Origin: Chloroflexota bacterium
GTDB lineage: Bacteria; Chloroflexota; Dehalococcoidia; Lucifugimonadales; UBA1127
NCBI GenBank assembly: GCA_028873745.1
Contig: JAPPNT010000208.1
Location: forward strand, 1-19,740
Length of the DNA stretch: 19,740 nucleotides
Reading direction: 5' to 3'
Shown: positions 7,062-14,028 of the stretch, piece after piece
How positions within the stretch are numbered: the stretch's first letter is position 1
Layout: every line of letters begins with the position of its first letter
Translations under genes and position numbers: made by a program
The notes under the pieces: generated by a model
The model's input: only the letters and a program-made list of their open reading frames with translations
What the model was told of the DNA's origin: nothing
Databases searched by the model: none

Positions 7062-7407
7062 CCACGTCCTTTCGACAGCAAGTGTGCTCGCAGGCACGAG
7101 GCCAAGTGTCGCCAATGCCGTGCTCAATTCCCATCATACACCCCGCTTGACGAGATTGGGGTATTGAGGTGGCATGCCATCGATAGCCCGGCGTGGGAGC
7201 TATCAGGTAGATGCGACGGTACTGGCCTTGTTCACCACAGGGACTGATGCTACTATCCCCGCGCCACGGCCGTCGGACTATCGATGCGTCGTGCAAATAC
7301 GGCAAATGTCACTCCGACTGTGATTGCTGCTACGGTATCCGCTGTTTACAAATGGCTCGCGCCAACCGTGCCCGGGCTGGCAGCAGGGGTGATGAGGAGG
7401 GCGGGGA
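7062..7407. other. divergent intergenic region with repeated GATAG/CTATC motifs
   Basis: No gene seen. It separates the DUF3179 gene (-) from the antiporter (+). CATCGATAG (7178-7186) is inverted as CTATCGATG (7278-7286). GATAGC (7182-7187) is also inverted as GCTATC (7199-7204), and a further CTATC is at 7253-7257. A -10-like TATGAT (7138-7133, minus) lies about 70 bases before the DUF3179 start. Confidence 0.4.
7228..7256 (+). promoter_or_regulatory. candidate promoter for the antiporter
   Basis: TTGTTC (7228-7233) and TACTAT (7251-7256) are exactly 17 bases apart, and the -10 overlaps one of the CTATC motifs. Both hexamers are imperfect. The implied leader is about 145 bases long. Confidence 0.3.
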
Positions 7408-9042
7408 TTGGAGCTGCACGAGGCCCTGTTCGCTGTGGGCGCGCTCATCGTCATGGCGAAGCTGCTTGAGGGCATCTTCAAGCGCATAGGGCTGAACGCC
7501 ATCTTTGCCTACCCCGTCGCAGGGGTCATCCTGGGCCCTGCGACTGGCCTCGTGCACACGGGACCCAGCATCGACCTAGTCCTCAGCATCGGCATCTTCA
7601 TGTTCTTCTTCCTCATCGGGTTGGAGGAGCTGGACATTGCCGGGTTCGTCGCCGCCATACGCGGCCGGATCTTCTTCACCGCCGTCCTCGCCGTGACGCT
7701 GTCGATGCTGGCCTCGCTGGCCGTAACGACGGACATTTTCATTGACCTTGGGCTTGACCTGAGTCTGACGCAGGCGCTCGGGCTCGCCGGAGTGCTCTCG
7801 CTCTCCAGCCTTGGCGTCGTGGCGAAGGCGCTGGTGGACGAGGGCCGGCTGCGGGAGCCCGTAGGCGTGCAGATCTTTACCGCCGTCATCATCGTGGAGT
7901 TGATCGCCCTCTTCGTGGTCGGCTTTGCCATCAGCGAGCACTTCACGTCGAAAACGGGCGGCATCGATGCCATGTCCGTCCTGCTGATCATCGGCGAGAT
8001 CATCGCGTTTGCCGTAGTCACGTGGTTCGTGGCCAGCAAGATTGTGCCTCGGGCCCTGGGTTTCCTGCAGCGACTCCTGCGCGTACCCCAGTTCGCGTTC
8101 GGCACCCTGGTGGGCGGGCTGTTCCTGGTGGTGGTCATCGCCGAACAGGTGGGGCTGCACGGCTCGCTGGGCGCGCTCCTGTTCGGCGCGGCGCTGTCAT
8201 TCCTGCCGTACCAGATGCGGCGGGACATCATGCCGGGCATGCGCGGGACCGCCGAGGGCTTCTTCGTGCCGCTCTTCTTCGCGTCCGCGGGTCTGTACTT
8301 CAGCCTGGACTTCATCAAGCTGCCGGTGGAGACGATCCTGGCGCTGGCGTTCGTGCCGCTGCTGGGCAAGGTGGGCGCGTCGTTTCTCAGCGCCTACGTC
8401 ACCCGCATCAGGGCTCCATTCGCCACGGCGGTGGGCCTCACGGCGAAGGGTGTCGCGGAGATCGCGCTGCTCCTCGTCATGCTGCACAGCGAGGCCATCG
8501 GCAAGGACATCTTCTCGCTGCTCGTCGTTGTGATGCTGGCGTACATCATGCTGACGCCGCTGGGCATCGGCTTCGCGCTGCGGCGGGTGGCGCGCTGGAC
8601 GGACGCCGAGTCTCCCGAGCACCTGCCACCGTCCTTCGAACGGTTTGTGCTCGACGAGGTCCGTGTGAGCGATCTGCTGGACCCCTATCGCGTCCACCCG
8701 GAGGCGTCGCAGACGGTGAAGGACTTCGCGGAGGACTGGCTGCTGCAGGACCAGCACGACTACGTGGTGGAAGACCACGGCAAGCTGGCGGGCATTGTGT
8801 CCGTGAGCATGCTGCGCTACCTGCCCCGCGTGGAATGGGACACGACGCCGCTCAGCCAGATGCTCCGGCACGAGACGCCAAAGGCTCTCTCGAACGACTA
8901 CCTGGAGGACGCACTGCAGCGAATGACGGAGAACTCACTCTCCGTGCTGCCTGTCGTAGACGCCGGGACCGGAGCGTTCATGGGTTCCATCTCCAGCCAC
9001 GAGATCCTGGAGATGCTGCTGCTGAGCGCGCGGGGGGAGTAG
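7408..9042 (+). CDS. CPA2-family cation/proton antiporter with C-terminal CBS domains
   Basis: 544-residue inner-membrane protein. About twelve hydrophobic segments fill residues 5-400 and match Na+/H+ or K+/H+ exchangers of the KefB/NapA type: FLIGLEELDI near 72-81, and GLTAKGVAEIALLLVML in the second half, equivalent to the family's (R/T)AKG motif. After a short linker, residues about 420-540 look like a CBS pair, which could gate transport by binding adenine nucleotides. Most CPA2 relatives of this kind instead carry a TrkA/RCK domain, so the regulator differs. The start is TTG, chosen because AGGAGG (7395-7400) lies 7 bases upstream and no ATG in frame has a site. It is divergent from the DUF3179 gene; transported ion uncertain. 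Confidence 0.87.
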   Translation: MELHEALFAVGALIVMAKLLEGIFKRIGLNAIFAYPVAGVILGPATGLVHTGPSIDLVLSIGIFMFFFLIGLEELDIAGFVAAIRGRIFFTAVLAVTLSMLASLAVTTDIFIDLGLDLSLTQALGLAGVLSLSSLGVVAKALVDEGRLREPVGVQIFTAVIIVELIALFVVGFAISEHFTSKTGGIDAMSVLLIIGEIIAFAVVTWFVASKIVPRALGFLQRLLRVPQFAFGTLVGGLFLVVVIAEQVGLHGSLGALLFGAALSFLPYQMRRDIMPGMRGTAEGFFVPLFFASAGLYFSLDFIKLPVETILALAFVPLLGKVGASFLSAYVTRIRAPFATAVGLTAKGVAEIALLLVMLHSEAIGKDIFSLLVVVMLAYIMLTPLGIGFALRRVARWTDAESPEHLPPSFERFVLDEVRVSDLLDPYRVHPEASQTVKDFAEDWLLQDQHDYVVEDHGKLAGIVSVSMLRYLPRVEWDTTPLSQMLRHETPKALSNDYLEDALQRMTENSLSVLPVVDAGTGAFMGSISSHEILEMLLLSARGE

Positions 9043-9049
9043 CGCGGGG

Positions 9050-9370
9050 CTACGCTCCCGGAGGGCGGTAGGTCACGGCCTTGCCCGCAGCCTCGTCCAT
9101 GGTCTCCGGTGTGATGAGGACCGTCGCGCGGAAGGTGATCGCGCCGGCCTTGGCAACCTCCATCGAGGCAGCCGCAGCAGACGCGTCGTCCGGCAGGTCC
9201 ACGATGATGTAGAGGTCGTCGGCACCAAAGCCATAGTAGAAGGCTTCCATCTTGCCGCCCAGCCCCTCAAACATCGCGCTGAACATGTCGCGGCGGCCAG
9301 TGCCGCCTTCCTTCTGCAGCCCGGCAATCCCGGAAGCGGTGTAATCAGCAGTAAAGAGATACTTCGGCAT
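9050..9370 (-). CDS. GYD-domain protein
   Basis: 106-residue cytoplasmic protein of the GYD family, an alpha/beta ferredoxin-like fold of unknown biochemical role. The typical opening (MPKYLFTADYT), the central FYYGFGADDLYIIVDLPDDASAAAA segment (residues about 50-75) and the ending TVLITPETMDEA are all visible. Start: the third of the closely spaced ATG/TTG/ATG codons, because GGAGG is 6 bases upstream of it. Its stop is 7 bp from the antiporter stop on the other strand, so the two genes converge with almost no terminator space. It is on the same strand as the symporter 103 bp upstream and could share its transcript. Family firm, function unknown. Confidence 0.85.
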   Translation of the reverse strand: MPKYLFTADYTASGIAGLQKEGGTGRRDMFSAMFEGLGGKMEAFYYGFGADDLYIIVDLPDDASAAAASMEVAKAGAITFRATVLITPETMDEAAGKAVTYRPPGA

Positions 9371-9473
9371 CAACATCCTCCCCACCCAATCTTGCCAAAG
9401 GCTAGCAGCACACTCCCGCTCAGGTCAATGAAGCTCACCGTTAAGGCCAGCCGAACGCGCCGTCAACGGGCGA

Positions 9474-10979
9474 TTACCTGGGGGCGGCGTTCACCCGATC
9501 GTAGAGCGCGACGACCTCGCTCGACGGCTTCGGCGTAGCCAGGGTGACGGCGACCGAGGCGGCCATGGCGATGAGGAAGGCCGGCGTGGCGGGGGAGATG
9601 TCCCACACGCCGCCGGGGCCGCCGCCAGTGAACTGCCACAGCGTCGCGGTGAGCGCGCCGACGACCACCGACGTCATCGCGCCCCACATGTTGAAGCGGC
9701 GCCAGTACAGGGCGAGGATGATGACGGGCCCGAAGGCCGCCCCCATCCCGCCCCAGGCATAGCTCACGAGGTTGAAGATGGAGTCAGGGAACCATACCGA
9801 AATGACCGCCGACACCACCCCAATGGCCACCAGCAGGCCCCGGCCCATCCACACTCGGGCGTTGGCCGCCAGCCCCTGGGCGATGCGCTTGAGCACGGGC
9901 AGGTCTTCCGTCGCAATGGCCGATGCCAGCAGGAGCTGGGAGTCGGCCGTGCGCATGACGGCGGCGATCACGGCCGTCAACAGGGCGCCGACGAAGACGG
10001 GGTGGAAGAAGACCTCCGCGACGACAAAGTAGACTCGCTCCGTGTCCATAACCTCACTGAGCAGCCCGGCCTCAAAGAGGGCGGGACGGGCGACGATGCC
10101 GACGAAAATCGCAAGGCCGTAGACGGCAATCAGCCATACCAGGGCGAGGTTGCGCGCCTGGCCAGCCCCTTCCTCTCGCTCGAGCGCCATGAAGCGCTGC
10201 AGAATGCGATGCGCGCCGAGACCGCCGACGGCCCAGCCGGACGCGGACAGCACGAAGCTGAGCGTGATGGGCGAGCCGTCCGTGAGCGAGAACGGGTCGA
10301 AGAATCCAGGGGCGGCGCCGTGGCCGAAGGGGCGGACAGTCTCCAAGAGGAGCGTGACCACCAAGACGGCCAGGCTCCCCATCATCAGCAGCGCCTGCGC
10401 CACGTCTGTGCGGGAGACGGCCATGAAACCGCCGATGAGGGTATACGTCGCGATGGCGAGCAGCGTCAGCGCCACGCCCGTTACGAGGTCAAGCCCGAAG
10501 ATCTGCTCGAGCAGCTTCGACCCGCCGACCAGGCCTGAGCTCACGTAGAAGACGACGAAAAGGATGGTGACGGCGCCGGACACCGCTCTCAGGAGGCCGG
10601 TGGCGTCGGCGAAACGGGCCTCCAGGAATTCCGGGATAGTCACCGCGTTGTTGGCGGCGATGGAGTAGCGCCGGAGGCGACGGGCGAGCAGCGTCCAACT
10701 CAAGAAGACGCCGACGGCGGCGAATAGCGGGACCCAAATCTGGACCAGGCCGCCGGTGAAGGCGAGGGCCGGAAGGGCGAGCATCGTCCATGCGCTTGCC
10801 GTCGACGAGCCGGAGCTGAGGGCGGCGGTGAAGGCGCTGAGGCGGCGGCCGCCGAGGGTGTAGTCGGCCATGTCGCGCATGCGGCGCGCGCCAACTACCG
10901 CGATAGCAATGAGCGTGCCGAAGTAGACGGCAAACCCAAAGATGATCCACCCAGTCGCGGCAGTGCCGACGGTCCCCAA
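9474..10979 (-). CDS. sodium:solute symporter, PutP-like
   Basis: 501-residue inner-membrane transporter of the SSS family with about thirteen hydrophobic segments. It aligns by eye with proline symporter PutP: DYTLGGRRLSAF (39-50), ALSSGSSTASAW (53-64), MRTADSQLLLASAIATEDL, and SYAWGGMGAAFGP near the end. The last motifs are characteristic of the PutP branch. The position of the Na+-site aspartate (D55 of E. coli PutP) is Thr here (T60), while the neighbouring Ser and Trp are kept; ion coupling may differ. Start TTG at 10979 with GAGGGGG 5 bases upstream; there is no better ATG or GTG nearby. It follows the HesB-like gene by 129 bp. Substrate not determinable from sequence; proline or another organic solute is plausible. 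Confidence 0.85.
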   Translation of the reverse strand: MGTVGTAATGWIIFGFAVYFGTLIAIAVVGARRMRDMADYTLGGRRLSAFTAALSSGSSTASAWTMLALPALAFTGGLVQIWVPLFAAVGVFLSWTLLARRLRRYSIAANNAVTIPEFLEARFADATGLLRAVSGAVTILFVVFYVSSGLVGGSKLLEQIFGLDLVTGVALTLLAIATYTLIGGFMAVSRTDVAQALLMMGSLAVLVVTLLLETVRPFGHGAAPGFFDPFSLTDGSPITLSFVLSASGWAVGGLGAHRILQRFMALEREEGAGQARNLALVWLIAVYGLAIFVGIVARPALFEAGLLSEVMDTERVYFVVAEVFFHPVFVGALLTAVIAAVMRTADSQLLLASAIATEDLPVLKRIAQGLAANARVWMGRGLLVAIGVVSAVISVWFPDSIFNLVSYAWGGMGAAFGPVIILALYWRRFNMWGAMTSVVVGALTATLWQFTGGGPGGVWDISPATPAFLIAMAASVAVTLATPKPSSEVVALYDRVNAAPR

Positions 10980-10997
10980 GTCTTCCCCCTCTCTATT

Positions 10998-11024
10998 GTG
11001 CCGACGCTCTCACCTTCACGGCAC
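10998..11024 (-). promoter_or_regulatory. hairpin in the symporter leader
   Basis: GTGCCG (10998-11003) and CGGCAC (11019-11024) form a perfect 6-bp stem with a 15-base loop, about 18 bases upstream of the TTG start and next to the ribosome-binding site. No T run follows, so attenuation or mRNA protection is as likely as termination. Confidence 0.25.
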
Positions 11025-11108
11025 GGCAAGAGCATGCCCTTCTCCAATTGAGTGGCTGGACAACCGCGCAGCGCGCGCCCGCCAGCCTTGCGCACGCTGA
11101 TAGGGCGG

Positions 11109-11387
11109 CTAGGGGTTCTTGCGCTCCAGTACGAAGCTGCGCTTGCCGTTGTTGCTCACGACGTCCATCTGGAGATGGCCCATCGTGCGGTTGAGGCTCG
11201 ATGAGACGAGGAGCACTTCTTGGTCGTTGTGGCGGAAGACCAGGTCCGTGAAACCGGGGGAGTCCAGCTTGAACCCGAACCCGCCGTCGCCCTGGGAGAT
11301 GAGGCGCATGACCTCGCCCTCGGCGTGGCCGGCGTCGACACGGCCCTTGTAGAGGGCCTCCAGGGCGGCGTCCGTCACCTGAAACAT
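11109..11387 (-). CDS. HesB/IscA-like protein lacking cysteines
   Basis: 92 residues with the general pattern of the A-type Fe-S carrier (HesB) fold: VTDAALEALYKGRVDAG at the start, MRLISQGDGGFGFKLDSP in the middle, then short strands ending in FVLE. There is no Cys anywhere, so the three cluster ligands of IscA/ErpA are missing and it cannot be a normal Fe-S carrier. I place it in the non-Cys HesB-like group with moderate confidence. Start ATG at 11387: TATACT lies just 6 bases upstream on the same strand and there is no ribosome-binding site, so the mRNA may be leaderless. It is divergent from the LLM oxidoreductase gene and upstream of the symporter. Function unknown. Confidence 0.6.
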   Translation of the reverse strand: MFQVTDAALEALYKGRVDAGHAEGEVMRLISQGDGGFGFKLDSPGFTDLVFRHNDQEVLLVSSSLNRTMGHLQMDVVSNNGKRSFVLERKNP

Positions 11388-11393
11388 GGGGGC

Positions 11394-11399
11394 AGTATA
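11394..11399 (-). promoter_or_regulatory. -10 box of a probable leaderless promoter
   Basis: TATACT (11399-11394, minus) ends 6 bases before the ATG of the HesB-like gene, which would put the transcript start on or next to the start codon. No clear -35 is seen. Confidence 0.4.
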
Positions 11400-11428
11400 G
11401 CACCCGCCGCCCCTGCGCCCCATTCCGC

Positions 11429-11434
11429 TATACT
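11429..11434 (+). promoter_or_regulatory. -10 box upstream of the LLM oxidoreductase
   Basis: TATACT lies 21 bases before the ATG at 11456, with AGGAG between them at the right distance for translation. No clear -35. It is the divergent partner of the identical box at 11394-11399. Confidence 0.4.
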
Positions 11435-11455
11435 CCACCCCGGAAAGGAGCGCCA

Positions 11456-12460
11456 ATGAAATTCGGCCTCTCCCTGACGGGCATGCTGCAGCAGCCGGCG
11501 GGCACGGACATGGCGGGCGCCGTCGAGGACGCCACCGGGCTGGTGCGGCTGGCGCGGGAGCTGGGATTCTCGTGGCTGTACGCTGGCCAGCACTTCCTGA
11601 GCCACCCGTACCAGATGCTGCAACCGCTGCCGGTGATGGCGCGACTGGCGGCGGAGGCGCCGGGGCTCGATCTGGTGACGACGGCCGTGCTGCCGCTGCA
11701 CCACCCCGTGGAGGTGGCGGAGCAGGTGGCGACGCTGGACGTCGTCTCGGGCGGGCACGCGGTGCTGGCGCCGGCGCTGGGGTATCGGGACGAGGAGAAC
11801 GACGCCTTCGGGGTGCCGCGGCGCGACCGCGTCGGGCGGATGACGGAGGCGCTTGAGGTCATCGACCTGCTGTGGCGGAGCGAGAGCCCCGTCACGTACG
11901 AGGGCGCACACTTTCAGCTTCGGGAGGCGCCGACGAGCCTGCGGCCGGTGCGGCAGCCCTCGCCGCCGGTGTGGATCGCGGCGAGCAGCGACGCGGCCGT
12001 GCGGCGCACGGGGCGGCTGGGCTACCCGTGGCTCATCAACCACGCCGACTACCCGACGATCGAGCGGCAGGTCGGGCTGTACCGGGAGGCTCGCGCCGAG
12101 GCGGGGCACCCGGCGGCGACGGACCTGCCGGTCCTGCGGGAGTTCTTCGTCGCGGAGTCGACGGAGGAGGCGGTGCGCATCGCGCAGCCCTTCGTCAGCG
12201 GCAAGTACGAGACGTACGCGCAGTGGGGGCAGGACCAGGCGCTGGAGGGGGAGCGCTCCTTCGCGTCGGAGTTTGCGGCGCTGTCGCAGGAGCGGTTCAT
12301 CGTCGGGAACGTCGAGCAGGTGACGGCGGACCTGAAGCGGTACGAGGCGCTCGGCGTCACGCACATCGGGCTGCGGATGCGGTGGGCGGGGATGCCGACG
12401 GAGCCGACAGCCACGGCGATGCGGCTGACGGCAGAGCGAGTGTTTCCGGCGTTTGGGTAG
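11456..12460 (+). CDS. LLM-class flavin-dependent oxidoreductase
   Basis: 334-residue TIM-barrel protein of the luciferase-like monooxygenase superfamily, using FMN or F420; substrate unknown. Seen: the first strand MKFGLSLTG, the ELGFSWLYAGQHF segment (about 35-47) with the buried barrel His, LDLVTTAVLPLHHPVEVAEQVATLD (about 71-95), and SPPVWIAASSDAAVRRTGRLG (about 168-188), all typical of this class. Length is normal for a stand-alone member. Start ATG with AGGAG 8 bases upstream. It stands alone, divergent from the HesB-like gene, and is followed by a 311-bp AT-rich gap before fic. Flavin type (FMN against F420) cannot be decided by eye. A catabolic monooxygenase role alongside the Rieske genes is inference. 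Confidence 0.88.
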   Translation: MKFGLSLTGMLQQPAGTDMAGAVEDATGLVRLARELGFSWLYAGQHFLSHPYQMLQPLPVMARLAAEAPGLDLVTTAVLPLHHPVEVAEQVATLDVVSGGHAVLAPALGYRDEENDAFGVPRRDRVGRMTEALEVIDLLWRSESPVTYEGAHFQLREAPTSLRPVRQPSPPVWIAASSDAAVRRTGRLGYPWLINHADYPTIERQVGLYREARAEAGHPAATDLPVLREFFVAESTEEAVRIAQPFVSGKYETYAQWGQDQALEGERSFASEFAALSQERFIVGNVEQVTADLKRYEALGVTHIGLRMRWAGMPTEPTATAMRLTAERVFPAFG

Positions 12461-12550
12461 GGGGCCGTCATAGGGGTAGCTCGTATGGGCCGCGCACCTG
12501 TCCGGGTCTGGACGGCCCAAGGGGAACGCGGAGGTTATTCAACAAAATAC

Positions 12551-12599
12551 TTGTACATTTAAATAACGTGCGGACTTGGTAAGAAACCTTTAACAAGCC
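12551..12599 (+). repeat. AT-rich box 1 upstream of fic
   Basis: Starts with CTTGT and ends with ACAAGC, so its ends are inverted. It shares AATAACG in the first half and a near-identical 18-base end (16 of 18) with box 2 at 12715-12761. GTTATT at 12534-12539 is also inverted against AATAAC inside the box. Confidence 0.55.
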
Positions 12600-12714
12600 G
12601 GTCACATCCATCCACGCACCTGCTCGGGGCCGGGCGCCGGAGTCCACCCCGGCCCCATTGCCGGTGACACGGGGGTCTCGCATAGCCAACGGGCAAGTTG
12701 CTAAAGATAATGGC

Positions 12715-12761
12715 CTTGTGTTTTAATAACGGTGAAGGCAATCAAGAAAACTTAAACAAGC
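12715..12761 (+). repeat. AT-rich box 2 upstream of fic
   Basis: Second imperfect copy, ending 10 bases before the fic start codon. It has the same CTTGT and ACAAGC ends and the shared AATAACG. Its place overlaps where the ribosome-binding site and perhaps the promoter of fic should be, which fits an operator. Confidence 0.55.
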
Positions 12762-12771
12762 AGCACAGGCA

Positions 12772-13938
12772 ATGCAGCGCGGGAGCATCGGCAGATACGA
12801 AACGACCACCGTGGGCGGCGAGCAGGTCCGCGCCTTTGTCCCGCGCCCGCTGCCGCCGGACCCTCCGCTTGTGCTGGACGGGCCGCTGCAACAGGCCCTG
12901 GAGGCAGCAACCCTGGCGCTTGGCCGGCTGGACGCCATATCAACGCTTCTGCCGGACAGCTCCCTCTTCCTGTACACGTACGTACGCAAAGAGGCCGCGC
13001 TGTCGTCGCAGATTGAGGGCACACAGTCATCCTTCTCCAGCCTCCTGTTGTTCGAGATGGAGGAAGCGCCGGGCGTGCCCATCGACGACGTGACCGAGGT
13101 CTCAAATTATGTCGCGGCGGCGGAACACGGGCTCCGGCGCATCGCCGGGGGCTTCCCGATGTCGAACCGGCTCATCCGGGAGATGCACGCCCTGCTGCTG
13201 TCCACGGGCCGGGGGAGCTCGATGTCGCCCGGCGAGTTCCGCCACTCCCAGAACTGGATCGGCGGCACACGCCCGGGCAACGCGGCGTTTGTGCCGCCGC
13301 CCCCCCACGCCGTCGCCGAGTGCATGGGGGCACTGGAACGCTTCCTGCACGCGGAAGGCGACGGCCTTCCAGTCCTGGTGCGAGCGGCGCTGGCGCACGT
13401 GCAGTTCGAGACGGTCCACCCCTTCCTCGACGGCAACGGGCGCATCGGCCGCCTGCTGATCACGCTGCTGCTGGCGGTGCGCGGCGTCCTGCGCCAGCCG
13501 CTGCTGTACCTGAGCCTGTACCTGAAGGAACACCGCTCCCGCTACTATGATCTCCTGCAGCAGGTCCGCGTCGACGGCGACTGGGAGGCATGGCTCGACT
13601 TCTTCCTGGAGGGCGTGCGCTCGACCGCAGAGGCCGCCGTCGACACCTCGCGTCGGCTGGCGGACATGTTCGCCGCAGACCGAGCGGCCATCGAGCAGAG
13701 CGGCGGAGGCCGCGCCGGGTCGCTCCTGCGGGTGTATGAGGCGATGAAGGAGCGGCCGGCCCTGCGCCTCTCGACGGTCTGCGAGCGCACGGGGCTGACG
13801 TTCCCTACGGCGTCCGCGGCGATGAAGCGCCTCGTCGCGCAGGGCATCGCGCGAGAGGTGACGGGGCGGCAGCGCGGGCAGGTCTTTGTGTACGACGCGT
13901 ACGTGAGCATTTTGAACGAAGGGACGGAGACCCCCTGA
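12772..13938 (+). CDS. Fic-family AMPylase-type protein with C-terminal winged helix
   Basis: 388 residues. Fic proteins transfer AMP, or sometimes another nucleotide part, to a Ser, Thr or Tyr of a target protein. The catalytic motif HPFLDGNGRIGR is complete at 216-227 (H216). An N-terminal inhibitory motif S-x-x-x-E-G is seen at 78-83 (E82), which makes this a class II, self-inhibited Fic. A Fic N-terminal domain occupies about 25-120. Residues about 315-375 look like a winged-helix DNA-binding domain (LRLSTVCERTGLTFPTASAAMKRLVAQGI), as in chromosomal Fic proteins that may regulate their own gene. Start ATG at 12772 has only a weak ribosome-binding site. No antitoxin-like gene is next to it. 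The two AT-rich boxes upstream are candidate binding sites. Confidence 0.9.
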   Translation: MQRGSIGRYETTTVGGEQVRAFVPRPLPPDPPLVLDGPLQQALEAATLALGRLDAISTLLPDSSLFLYTYVRKEAALSSQIEGTQSSFSSLLLFEMEEAPGVPIDDVTEVSNYVAAAEHGLRRIAGGFPMSNRLIREMHALLLSTGRGSSMSPGEFRHSQNWIGGTRPGNAAFVPPPPHAVAECMGALERFLHAEGDGLPVLVRAALAHVQFETVHPFLDGNGRIGRLLITLLLAVRGVLRQPLLYLSLYLKEHRSRYYDLLQQVRVDGDWEAWLDFFLEGVRSTAEAAVDTSRRLADMFAADRAAIEQSGGGRAGSLLRVYEAMKERPALRLSTVCERTGLTFPTASAAMKRLVAQGIAREVTGRQRGQVFVYDAYVSILNEGTETP

Positions 13939-13953
13939 CCCTCCTCCGTGGTG

Positions 13954-13959
13954 TACAAT
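13954..13959 (+). promoter_or_regulatory. -10-like box before the Rieske oxygenase
   Basis: TACAAT lies 15 bases after the fic stop and 70 bases before the Rieske start. No -35 is recognisable. It could give the oxygenase its own promoter within the fic-to-Rieske gap. Confidence 0.25.
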
Positions 13960-14028
13960 CCCTCGCAACACACTGTCTCGTGGAACAAGGGGCGCGCGCA
14001 AGAGTACGGTGGCACGGAGGACGAGGCG

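Larger units (their letters stand above)
12461..12771. other. AT-rich upstream region of the fic gene
   Basis: No gene supported. It contains two related AT-rich boxes (12551-12599 and 12715-12761), separated by a GC-rich stretch with a strong hairpin: GGGGCCGG at 12626-12633 against CCGGCCCC at 12649-12656. GGGCCG (12487-12492) and CGGCCC (12513-12518) form another stem just after the LLM gene, without a T run. Base composition differs sharply from the flanking genes. Confidence 0.45.

Noticed and set aside
11375..12520. Minus-strand open frame (381 codons) opposite the LLM gene
   Set aside because: Arg/His-rich mirror of a well-recognised oxidoreductase.
12626..12656. Strong GC hairpin as a Rho-independent terminator of the LLM gene
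   Set aside because: No T tract follows and it lies about 165 bases past the stop; kept only as a structural note.
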